Shown: positions 25,191 to 32,840 of the stretch, piece after piece
Numbering within the stretch: position 1 is the stretch's first letter
How the letters are laid out: every line of letters begins with the position of its first letter
Origin: Xanthomonas arboricola
GTDB taxonomy: Bacteria; Pseudomonadota; Gammaproteobacteria; Xanthomonadales; Xanthomonadaceae
Assembly (NCBI RefSeq): GCF_003353015.1
Contig: NZ_QREM01000008.1
Coordinates: 145,649-185,361 of the forward strand
DNA length: 39,713 nucleotides
Direction of reading: 5' to 3'
The notes under the pieces: generated by a model
Told to the model about the DNA's origin: nothing
Seen by the model: the letters and a program-made list of their open reading frames with translations, nothing else
Database searches by the model: none
Position numbers and translations under genes: made by a program

Positions 25191-26996
25191 TTACTTATCC
25201 ATCTGCAGGACAGCCAGGAAGGCTTCCTGCGGAATCTCCACGCGGCCGACCTGCTTCATGCGCTTCTTGCCTTCCTTCTGCTTTTCGAGCAGCTTTTTCT
25301 TGCGCGAAACGTCGCCACCATAGCACTTGGCCAACACGTTCTTGCGCATCGCCTTGACCGTGGAGCGCGAGATGATCTGCGAGCCCACGGCGGCCTGGAT
25401 CGCCACGTCGAACATCTGCCGCGGGATCAGGTCCTTCATCTTTTCGCACAGTTCGCGGCCGCGCCGGTCGGCGTAGCTGCGGTGCACGATGATCGACAGC
25501 GCATCGACCTTGTCGCCATTGATCAGCGTATCCACGCGCACGAACGGGCCGGCATCGAAGCGCAGGAAGTGGTAATCCAGCGAGGCGTAGCCGCGCGAGA
25601 CCGACTTGAGCTTGTCGAAGAAATCCAGCACCACTTCGGCCATCGGCAGCTCGTAGCTGATCTGCACCTGGCTGCCCAGGTAGTTGATGCCGATCTGGGT
25701 GCCGCGCTTTTCTTCGCACAAGGTGATGATGTTGCCGACGTAATCGGGCGGGGTGAGGATATTGGCGCGGATGATCGGCTCGCGGATCTCTTCGACGTTG
25801 TTCAGCGGCGGCAGCTTGGACGGGTTGTCCATCGGGACGATGCTGCCGTCGGTCTTGAGCACTTCGTAGACCACGGTCGGCGCGGTCGAGATCAGGTTGA
25901 GGTTGTATTCGCGCTCCAGCCGCTCCTGCACGATCTCCATGTGCAGCATGCCGAGGAAGCCGCAACGGAAGCCGAAGCCCATCGCTTCGGAGCTTTCCGG
26001 CTCGAAGCGCAGCGCCGCATCGTTCAGGCGCAGCTTGTCCAGCGCCTCGCGCAGATCCGGGTAGTCCTCGGCATCGACCGGAAACAGGCCGGCGAACACG
26101 CGCGGCTGCATTTCCTGGAAACCGGGCAATGCATGCGGCGCCGGGTCGGCCGCCAGGGTCAGGGTGTCGCCGACCGGCGCGCCGTGCACGTCCTTGATCG
26201 AGGCGTTGATCCAGCCCACTTCGCCCGCGCCCAGCGCGGCAAGCTCCTTGCGCTTGGGCGTGAACACGCCGACCTTGTCGACCAGATGGGTGCGGCCGGT
26301 GGACATCACCAGGATCTTGCTGCCCGGCTTGATCTCGCCCTGCATCACGCGCACCAGCGAGACCACGCCCAGGTAGTTGTCGAACCACGAGTCGATGATC
26401 AGCGCCTGCAGCTTGTCGGTATCGCGGGGGGTGGGCGGCGGAATCCGCTGCACGATCGCTTCCAGCACCAGGTCGATGTTCAGGCCGGTCTTGGCGCTGA
26501 CCGCCACCGCGTCCTCGGCATCGATGCCGATCACCGCCTCGATCTCGGCCTTGGCACGCTCGATGTCGGCGGTCGGCAGGTCGATCTTGTTGAGCACCGG
26601 CACCACTTCCAGGCCCTGCTCCACCGCGGTGTAGCAGTTGGCCACCGACTGCGCTTCCACGCCCTGGGCCGCATCCACCACCAGCAGCGCGCCTTCGCAC
26701 GCGGCCAGCGAGCGGCTGACCTCGTAGGAGAAGTCCACATGCCCGGGGGTGTCGATGAAGTTCAGGTGATAGACCTGCCCGTCCTTGGCCGTATACGGCA
26801 GGGACACCGACTGCGCCTTGATGGTGATGCCGCGTTCGCGCTCGATCGGGTTGGAGTCGAGCACCTGGGCCTCCATCTCGCGCGCCTGCAGGCCGCCGCA
26901 CAGCTGGATGATCCGGTCGGCCAGGGTGGATTTGCCGTGGTCGACGTGGGCGATGATGGAGAAGTTGCGGATGTTCCGCATTGAATCAGAGGACAT
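25191..26996 (-). CDS. lepA: Elongation factor 4 (LepA)
   Basis: 601 aa, full length. GTPase motifs [17 protein letters not shown] and NKIDLP, then domains II, III and V and the LepA-specific C-terminal domain ([41 protein letters not shown] region). A ribosome-associated translation factor. The ATG at 26996 is annotated; an ATG five codons downstream would also give the common N-terminus [16 protein letters not shown]. Neither has a clear Shine-Dalgarno. Confidence 0.95.
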   Translation of the reverse strand: MSSDSMRNIRNFSIIAHVDHGKSTLADRIIQLCGGLQAREMEAQVLDSNPIERERGITIKAQSVSLPYTAKDGQVYHLNFIDTPGHVDFSYEVSRSLAACEGALLVVDAAQGVEAQSVANCYTAVEQGLEVVPVLNKIDLPTADIERAKAEIEAVIGIDAEDAVAVSAKTGLNIDLVLEAIVQRIPPPTPRDTDKLQALIIDSWFDNYLGVVSLVRVMQGEIKPGSKILVMSTGRTHLVDKVGVFTPKRKELAALGAGEVGWINASIKDVHGAPVGDTLTLAADPAPHALPGFQEMQPRVFAGLFPVDAEDYPDLREALDKLRLNDAALRFEPESSEAMGFGFRCGFLGMLHMEIVQERLEREYNLNLISTAPTVVYEVLKTDGSIVPMDNPSKLPPLNNVEEIREPIIRANILTPPDYVGNIITLCEEKRGTQIGINYLGSQVQISYELPMAEVVLDFFDKLKSVSRGYASLDYHFLRFDAGPFVRVDTLINGDKVDALSIIVHRSYADRRGRELCEKMKDLIPRQMFDVAIQAAVGSQIISRSTVKAMRKNVLAKCYGGDVSRKKKLLEKQKEGKKRMKQVGRVEIPQEAFLAVLQMDK

Positions 26997-27035
26997 TGAG
27001 GTGGGCGCCGGCGGTGCCGTCGTCAGGGTAACGCA

Positions 27036-27047
27036 GCATTATCGCAC
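27036..27047 (-). promoter_or_regulatory. Extended -10 promoter element of lepA
   Basis: GTGCGATAATGC on the minus strand: TGC followed by GATAAT (5/6). It lies about 42 bp before the lepA ATG and suggests that lepA can be transcribed separately from rpoE-mucD. A 6-bp hairpin, GGCCCC-TTT-GGGGCC (27052-27066), lies just upstream, where a -35 would be; no -35 is visible. Confidence 0.55.
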
Positions 27048-27066
27048 GGTCGGCCCCTTTGGGGCC

Positions 27067-27168
27067 GGGGATTGGGGAATCGGGATTCGGGAATCGCAAA
27101 AGCAGGGTGGACCGTCGCGTATCGCGGACCCGCTTCTGCCAATCCCGAATCCCGAATCCCGGCCGCGA
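27067..27168 (-). repeat. Intercistronic heptamer-based hairpin element, degP/lepA gap
   Basis: On the minus strand the arm begins a few nt after the degP stop (CGGCCGGGATTCGGGATT and a further CGGGATT; 27166-27140). The apical part has GGCAGAAGCGGG and GCTTTTGCG around an inner GTCCGCGATACGCGAC hairpin. The complementary arm GATTCCCG, AATCCCG, ATTCCCC, AATCCCC ends near 27067. Same architecture as the three other elements. Confidence 0.85.
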
Positions 27169-28749
27169 TCAGCCGCCGGCCTTCAGGGCCACATAACTGG
27201 TCGCCTTGCCGTCGGTGACCAGCAGCATGACCACGTCGCCCTTCTTGTAGCTGGACAGCGCGCGGTTGAGGTCGGCGACGCTGCCGACCTTGGTGCGGCC
27301 GACGCGGGCAATGACCAGGCCCGGCGACAACGGCGGCTGGGTGCTGCGTGCTGCCGCGCCGGTCACCGCGGCAATACGCACGCCCTCGCCGGCTTCCAGG
27401 CCCAGGCGGCTGCGCTCGACGGCGGTCAGATCGGCCACCTGCAGGCCGAGCAGTTCCACGCTGGCCGGGGCGCTGGGCTTGGCGTCGTCGGCAGCGGTGC
27501 GCGGTGCAGCGTTGCCGGCCGGGTTGTCCAGCGCCGTCAGGGTGACCGCCACCTTGCGCGGCTTGCCATCGCGCAACACGTCCAGGGTGACCTTGGTCCC
27601 CGGCGCCATCAGGCCGATCATCGGCGGCAGGTCGCTGGCGACATCGATCGGCTTGCCGTTGACCGCGCGGATCACGTCACCCACTTCGATCCCGGCCTTG
27701 GCGGCGGGGCTACCGGGCGGGATGTCGTTGACCAGTGCACCACGCGTATCCGGCAGGCCCAGGCCCTGCGCCTTGAGCGAGTCGATCGGGCCGACCGCCA
27801 CCCCCAGCATGCCGCGGCTCACGTGGCCGGTGGCCTTGATCTGCTCGGCGGCGCTGAAGGCCAGATCGATCGGGATCGCGAAACTGATGCCCATGTAGCC
27901 GCCGGAGGCGGAGAAGATCTGCGAATTGATGCCGACCACTTCGCCACGCGTATTGAGCAGCGGGCCACCGGAGTTGCCCTGGTTGATCGCCACGTCGGTC
28001 TGGATGAAGGGCACGTAGCGCTGGTCTGCATACGGGTTGCTACGACCGGTAGCACTCACGATGCCGGCGGTGACCGAGTGATCCAGCCCGAACGGCGAGC
28101 CGATCGCGACCACCCACTGGCCCGGCTTGAGCGTGTTGGAATCGCCCAGACGCACCGTCGGCAGGCCCTTGGCGTCGATCTTGAGCAACGCCACGTCGAA
28201 CTGCTCGTCGCTGCCGACCACCCTGGCCTTGAACTCGCGGCGGTCGGTCAGCTTGACGGTGACCTCGCTGGCGCCGTCGACCACGTGGTGATTGGTCAGC
28301 ACATAGCCGTCGGCCGAAATGATGAAGCCCGAACCCATCGACTTGCCGGCGATGCCGCCATCGTCATCGCCGCCCCGGCCCGGCCCCTGGCGCGGCCCGC
28401 CCGGCATCTGGAAATCCGGACCGAAGAAGCGACGGAAGAATTCCGGCATCTGCTCGTCGCCGGGCATCGCGCCGCCGTCCTGCCCACCCGGACCACCGCG
28501 CCGCTGGCGCGCCATGGCGTCCTTGCGGGTGATGGTGGTTTCGATATTGACCACGCCCGGGCCGACCTGCTCGACCAGATTGGTGAAGTCCGGCAACCCG
28601 GCCACCAGCTGCGGCGCCGGCGTGGCGCTGCGGTTGGCGGCAATCGGGGCAACGTCCTTGGCAGCGGGCGCGGACTGCTGCGCGCAGGCGGCCAGCGGCA
28701 AGGTCATGGCGATCAGGCCGAACATCTGGGTGCGAATGCGATGGTTCAT
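27169..28749 (-). CDS. mucD: Periplasmic DegP/HtrA-type serine protease, predicted lipoprotein
   Basis: 526 aa, GGAGG 7 nt before the ATG. The signal sequence ends in lipobox LAAC (Cys22; next residue Ala, so outer-membrane sorting is expected), which is unusual for DegP. Trypsin-like domain with the triad His155 (TNHHVVD), Asp185 (FDVALL) and Ser260 (GNSGGP). A long Gly/Pro/Asp-rich LA-type loop is at about 84-132. Two PDZ domains follow, about 295-390 and 430-520. It degrades or refolds misfolded envelope proteins. Third gene of rpoE, anti-sigma, mucD. Confidence 0.94.
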   Translation of the reverse strand: MNHRIRTQMFGLIAMTLPLAACAQQSAPAAKDVAPIAANRSATPAPQLVAGLPDFTNLVEQVGPGVVNIETTITRKDAMARQRRGGPGGQDGGAMPGDEQMPEFFRRFFGPDFQMPGGPRQGPGRGGDDDGGIAGKSMGSGFIISADGYVLTNHHVVDGASEVTVKLTDRREFKARVVGSDEQFDVALLKIDAKGLPTVRLGDSNTLKPGQWVVAIGSPFGLDHSVTAGIVSATGRSNPYADQRYVPFIQTDVAINQGNSGGPLLNTRGEVVGINSQIFSASGGYMGISFAIPIDLAFSAAEQIKATGHVSRGMLGVAVGPIDSLKAQGLGLPDTRGALVNDIPPGSPAAKAGIEVGDVIRAVNGKPIDVASDLPPMIGLMAPGTKVTLDVLRDGKPRKVAVTLTALDNPAGNAAPRTAADDAKPSAPASVELLGLQVADLTAVERSRLGLEAGEGVRIAAVTGAAARSTQPPLSPGLVIARVGRTKVGSVADLNRALSSYKKGDVVMLLVTDGKATSYVALKAGG

Positions 28750-28858
28750 CAGGTTGCCTCCGATGGCAGGGCGACAGGGGCCAAAGCCCCTGCCATTGCA
28801 GGGGTCCGGCACGATAACGGAAGGGGGGACGCCGAACGGATGAAGAGCGCCGGCGGCA

Positions 28859-29746
28859 TCAATCCTGCGGCGGCTGCACCGGCAGCGGCCGGCTTGGCGC
28901 AGGGCTGGCAACACCCTGCGGCGCGGGCTCGAACGGATAGAACGCCGTGCCTTGGCCGCCTTGGCGGAAGCTGGCATTGAGCGGACTGTCGCCGGCACCG
29001 GACAGCGCCGCGCGCGGCCACGGGCGCGCCTGCAGTGTGGTATCCGGATGCGTGAACGGATTCGATGGCGCCGCAACGGCCGTGGCGGCCGCCGAGGCGG
29101 GAGCAGCGGATGCCAGCACGCGGGCTGGCGCCTGCTGCTGCCGCGCCGCGACGCTGCGGGCGGCCTGCTGGTTGCGCGTGGCCGCGCCACGGCGAGCCGA
29201 TGCCAGCGCGGCAGCCGGCACCGCTGCGGCCAGCGCGGCGACCTCGTCGGGGGCGGCCGGGCCAGGCTCGGCCGGTCCCTTCGGCACCACGGGCGTGGTG
29301 GGAGCCTGCGCGGTGGCGGGCAACTGCGCCACGGTGGCGAACACCGGAACCTGGGTGACAGGCGCTGCGGTCTCCGGCAGACGCTCGCGCGCCATGAACA
29401 AGGCGATCGCCGCGACCGATGCCGCAATCGCCGCGCCACCGCCCCAGCGCCAGCGCGCCGCCGGACGCGTGGATGGCTGCGCCTGCGGCACCGGCTCATC
29501 GGCAATGGCACTGCGTACACGCGCGGCAAAATCCAGCGGTGCCGGCGCGCTGGCCGCACCACGCAGCACATCGCCGCACAGCTGCCAGCGTTCGTGGCAG
29601 CCGGCCAGTTCTTCGTCGTGGGCCAGACGCCGCAGCAAAAAGCGCGACTCGTCGGCGCTCAATTCGCCATCCACCAGCGCAGACAGCTGCTGGCGGTAGT
29701 GGCGCTCGAACTTGTCGGTGGTGGACATGGCAGGGTTATGGCTCAT
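28859..29746 (-). CDS. rseA: RseA/MucA-type anti-sigma-E factor
   Basis: 295 aa. The N-terminal cytoplasmic anti-sigma domain (about 12-85) has the typical LSALVDGELSADESRFLLRRL. One membrane helix lies at about 103-119. A long periplasmic tail rich in Ala, Pro and Gln follows; it is longer than that of E. coli RseA and has little sequence similarity. Expected to hold sigma-E at the membrane until proteolysis releases it. The ATG overlaps the rpoE stop (ATGA), and mucD follows after 109 bp. An ATG six codons on is an alternative start. Confidence 0.88.
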   Translation of the reverse strand: MSHNPAMSTTDKFERHYRQQLSALVDGELSADESRFLLRRLAHDEELAGCHERWQLCGDVLRGAASAPAPLDFAARVRSAIADEPVPQAQPSTRPAARWRWGGGAAIAASVAAIALFMARERLPETAAPVTQVPVFATVAQLPATAQAPTTPVVPKGPAEPGPAAPDEVAALAAAVPAAALASARRGAATRNQQAARSVAARQQQAPARVLASAAPASAAATAVAAPSNPFTHPDTTLQARPWPRAALSGAGDSPLNASFRQGGQGTAFYPFEPAPQGVASPAPSRPLPVQPPQD

Positions 29747-30363
29747 ACACGGTGTCGCTCACGGGTAGCGCTGTCGGTCTCCAGCAGAGGCCGCAGCTCG
29801 ATGTCGATGGCCTCGCGCGCCCGGAAGATGCGCGAGCGCACCGTCCCGATCGGGCAATCCATCTTTCGCGCGATTTCGTCGTAGCTCAGCCCATCCACCT
29901 CGCGCAAGGTGATGGCCGACCGAAGTTCTTCCGGCAGGGCTTGGACCGCACGCATCACCGTTTGTTCCAGCTCCTGTCGCATCAATTCGCGCTCCGGGGT
30001 GTCGGTATCGCGCAAGCGGGTCGCCCCATCGAACTGCTCGGCATCGCTAATCTCGATGTCGTCGGTGGGCGGCCGGCGGTTGTGCGCCACCAGATGGTTC
30101 TTGGCAGTGTTGACGGCAATGCGGTGCAGCCAGGTATAGAACTGGGAGTCGCCGCGGAAACTGTTGATCGCGCGGTAGGCGCGCACAAACGTATCCTGGG
30201 CCACATCCTGGCATTCGCTCCAGTCGGCGATGTAGCGCCCGATCAACGCAACGATCCGGTGCTGGTATTTGCGCACCAGCACATCGAACGCCGCACTCTC
30301 GCCGCGCTGCACACGCCGGACCAGTTCCAGGTCCAGCTCCTGAGGTGTATCGACTTCGGCCAT
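29743..30363 (-). CDS. rpoE: RNA polymerase sigma-E factor (ECF family)
   Basis: 206 aa from the ATG at 30363. Sigma region 2 spans about 25-95 (DVAQDTFVRAYRAINSFRGDSQFYTWLHRIAVN) and region 4 about 135-188 (LPEELRSAITLREVDGLSYDEIARKMDCPIGTVRSRIFRAR), the RpoE/AlgU group. The open frame continues upstream to 30456, but a sigma-E-like promoter at 30403-30429 lies inside that extension. Together with AGGAG 11 nt before 30363, this supports the shorter form. It controls envelope stress and is the head of the operon. Confidence 0.94.
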   Translation of the reverse strand: MAEVDTPQELDLELVRRVQRGESAAFDVLVRKYQHRIVALIGRYIADWSECQDVAQDTFVRAYRAINSFRGDSQFYTWLHRIAVNTAKNHLVAHNRRPPTDDIEISDAEQFDGATRLRDTDTPERELMRQELEQTVMRAVQALPEELRSAITLREVDGLSYDEIARKMDCPIGTVRSRIFRAREAIDIELRPLLETDSATRERHRV

Positions 30364-30402
30364 GTCGGGCCGCACTCCTGTCAGCCCACCGAAGTCGGGC
30401 AA

Positions 30403-30429
30403 TGAGACAACCATTGAAGGGAAAAGTTC
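30403..30429 (-). promoter_or_regulatory. Sigma-E-type autoregulatory promoter of rpoE
   Basis: On the minus strand GAACTT (30429-30424) and TCTCA (30407-30403) are separated by 16 bp, close to the RpoE consensus GGAACTT, N15-17, TCnnA. Transcription would start about 30 nt before the rpoE ATG at 30363. Autoregulation of rpoE from such a promoter is common in gamma-proteobacteria; here it is inferred from the boxes. Confidence 0.6.
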
Positions 30430-30597
30430 ATACCGATCCATACGATCGTCACGCAACAGGCTAGCTGCACCGATGCGTCACTGGCGACGCCTCGCGCCGG
30501 GCAGCCGCCGCCTTGTCGACGGTATGGGTATTTGACGTGAACGAAACAACCTCTGGATGATAACGACCTTTCCTTATATCTCCGGACGGCCAGACGC

Positions 30598-32679
30598 ATG
30601 CTTCCAGGTTTCGACGGGCTCCGATTCAGCCATTGGCAGGCCGACCTGCGCGAGGACGGCGTGGTCGTGCTCAGCCTTGATCGCCAGGGCGCACCGGTCA
30701 ACGCATTTTCGCAGGAGGTGCTGCTCGAACTGGGCGCGCTGGTCGAACGCCTGGCGCTGGACCCGCCCAAGGGCGTGGTGCTGCGCTCGGGCAAGCCCAA
30801 CGGCTTCATCGCCGGTGCCGACCTGAAGGAATTCCAGGAATTCGACCGCAAGGGCACCGTCAACGATGCCATCCATCGTGGCCAGCAGGTGTTCCAGAAA
30901 CTGGCCGAACTGCCCTGCCCCACGGTCGCGGCGATCCACGGATTCTGCATGGGCGGCGGCACCGAGATCGCGCTGGCGTGCCGGTACCGCGTGGCTTCCG
31001 ACGATGGCAGCACGCGTATCGGCCTGCCGGAAACCAAGCTCGGCATCTTTCCCGGCTGGGGCGGCAGCGCCCGCCTGCCGCGCCTGATCGGTGCGCCGGC
31101 AGCGATGGACCTGATGCTCACCGGGCGCACCGTCGCGGCCAAGGCCGCACGCGCGATGGGCCTGGTCGACAAGGTCGCCGCGCCGGCAGTGCTGGTCGAC
31201 GTGGCCGCCGCGCTCGCGCTCACCGGCAGCAAACGTCCCTTCAAGCAGCGCGCCACCGCCTGGGCCACCAATACCCTGCCCGCGCGCAAGCTGCTGGCGC
31301 CGCAGATGCGCAAGCAGGTCGCACGCAAGGCGCGCAAGGAGCACTACCCGGCACCCTACGCCTTGATCAACGTCTGGGAACGCGCCGGCGGCAGCGGCAT
31401 CCAGGCGCGCCTGGCGGCCGAGCGCAAGGCGGTGGTCAAGCTCGCCAGCACGCCGACCGCGCGCAACCTGATCCGCATCTTCTTCCTGACCGAGCGCCTG
31501 AAGGCGCTGGGTGGCAAGGACGCCGGCGCCGCGGCCCTGGCGCCGATCCGCCATGTGCATGTGGTCGGTGCCGGCGTGATGGGCGGCGATATCGCGGCCT
31601 GGGCGGCCTACAAGGGCTTCGAGGTGACGCTGCAGGACCGCGAGCAGCGCTTCATCGATACGGCCCTGGGCCGCGGCGGCGAGTTGTTCGCCAAGCGCGT
31701 CAAGGACGAGGCCAAGCGGCCGGCAGTGGCCGCGCGCCTGCGCGGCGACCTGGCCGGGGCGGGCGTGGCGCAGGCGGACCTGGTGATCGAAGCGATCATC
31801 GAGAACCCGCAGGCCAAGCGCGAGCTGTACCAGTCCGTCGAGCCGCAGCTCAAGCCCGATGCGTTGCTGACCACCAATACCTCGTCGATTCCGTTGACCG
31901 AGCTACGCGGGCATATACAGCGCCCGGCGCAGTTTGCCGGCCTGCACTACTTCAATCCGGTAGCGATGATGCCGCTGGTGGAAATCGTGCAGCACGACGG
32001 GCTGGATCCAGCCAACGTTGCGCGCCTGGCGGCATTCTGCAAGGCGCTGGACAAGTTTCCGGTACCGGTGGCCGGCACCCCCGGCTTCCTGGTCAATCGT
32101 GTGCTGTTCCCGTACCTGCTCGAAGCGGCCACCGCCTATGCCGAGGGCATTCCCGGCCCGGTGCTGGACAAGACCGCGGTCAAGTTCGGCATGCCGATGG
32201 GGCCGATCGAACTGATCGACACCGTGGGCCTGGACGTGGCTGCCGGCGTCGGCGCGGAACTGGCGCCGTTTCTCCGGTTGCCGATTCCCGCCGCGCTGGC
32301 CACCGTGGAGCCGGGCAAGCGCGGCAAGAAGGACGGCCAGGGCCTGTACAAGTGGGAGAACGGGCGCGCGGTCAAGCCCGAAGTAGCCAGCGGCTACGCA
32401 GCGCCGGACGACCTGGAAGACCGGTTGATCCTGCCGCTACTGAACGAAGCGGTTGCCTGCCTGCACGATGGCGTGGTGGCCGATGCGGACCTGCTCGACG
32501 CCGGCGTGATCTTCGGCACCGGCTTTGCCCCGTTCCGCGGTGGTCCGATCCAGCACATCCGCACTGTCGGCGCCGACGCGCTGCTGGCACGCCTGCAGGC
32601 GCTGCAGGCACGCCATGGCGAGCGTTTCGCGCCGCGTCCGGGCTGGGACTCGCCGGTATTGCGTGAACCGCTGGCGTGA
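30598..32679 (+). CDS. Bifunctional enoyl-CoA hydratase/3-hydroxyacyl-CoA dehydrogenase (FadB/FadJ type)
   Basis: 693 aa. The N-terminal crotonase domain (1 to about 200) has oxyanion-hole segments GFIAGADLKEF and HGFCMGGGTEIAL. A central NAD-binding domain starts with VVGAGVMGGDIA (GAGVMG at 324-329), and the C-terminal dehydrogenase part has HYFNPVAMMPLVEIV and GTPGFLVNR. It carries out the hydration and oxidation steps of fatty-acid beta-oxidation and needs a thiolase partner, which is not encoded next to it. The ATG at 30598 begins the protein sensibly. Confidence 0.93.
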   Translation: MLPGFDGLRFSHWQADLREDGVVVLSLDRQGAPVNAFSQEVLLELGALVERLALDPPKGVVLRSGKPNGFIAGADLKEFQEFDRKGTVNDAIHRGQQVFQKLAELPCPTVAAIHGFCMGGGTEIALACRYRVASDDGSTRIGLPETKLGIFPGWGGSARLPRLIGAPAAMDLMLTGRTVAAKAARAMGLVDKVAAPAVLVDVAAALALTGSKRPFKQRATAWATNTLPARKLLAPQMRKQVARKARKEHYPAPYALINVWERAGGSGIQARLAAERKAVVKLASTPTARNLIRIFFLTERLKALGGKDAGAAALAPIRHVHVVGAGVMGGDIAAWAAYKGFEVTLQDREQRFIDTALGRGGELFAKRVKDEAKRPAVAARLRGDLAGAGVAQADLVIEAIIENPQAKRELYQSVEPQLKPDALLTTNTSSIPLTELRGHIQRPAQFAGLHYFNPVAMMPLVEIVQHDGLDPANVARLAAFCKALDKFPVPVAGTPGFLVNRVLFPYLLEAATAYAEGIPGPVLDKTAVKFGMPMGPIELIDTVGLDVAAGVGAELAPFLRLPIPAALATVEPGKRGKKDGQGLYKWENGRAVKPEVASGYAAPDDLEDRLILPLLNEAVACLHDGVVADADLLDAGVIFGTGFAPFRGGPIQHIRTVGADALLARLQALQARHGERFAPRPGWDSPVLREPLA

Positions 32680-32789
32680 GGCGGCAGCGGCTCACGCAGC
32701 GCTGACCGGAGGCGCAATCGGCTTGCCCTCGATCGATTGCCGCATGCAGCTGCGAGGCGATGCAACCGGGCGCGAAGCACCGGCAAGAA

Positions 32790-32815
32790 GAACGGCGACC
32801 CAGGGCTCGCCGTTC
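32790..32815 (-). terminator. Hairpin between convergent genes, probable (bidirectional) terminator
   Basis: A perfect 9-bp stem, GAACGGCGA (32790-32798) with TCGCCGTTC (32807-32815), and an 8-nt loop. It lies between the FadB-type gene (+) and the receptor gene (-). The flanking tails are only mildly T-rich (TTCTT on the minus side). Confidence 0.65.
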
Positions 32816-32840
32816 CTTGTTGCAGCATCGTTGGCACAAC

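Noticed and set aside
25482-26984. 500-codon + strand frame opposite lepA
   Set aside because: It is entirely antisense to lepA and has no recognised motif.
26785-28980. 731-codon + strand frame across the lepA/degP boundary
   Set aside because: It is antisense to two recognised genes and to a repeat element, without family motifs.
30364-30456. Longer N-terminus for RpoE
   Set aside because: The extension overlaps a sigma-E-like promoter, and the family begins at the MAEVDTPQ-type start.
30532-30564. Promoter of the FadB-type gene (TTGACG and GATAAC)
   Set aside because: The boxes are 21 bp apart, too far for a standard promoter.
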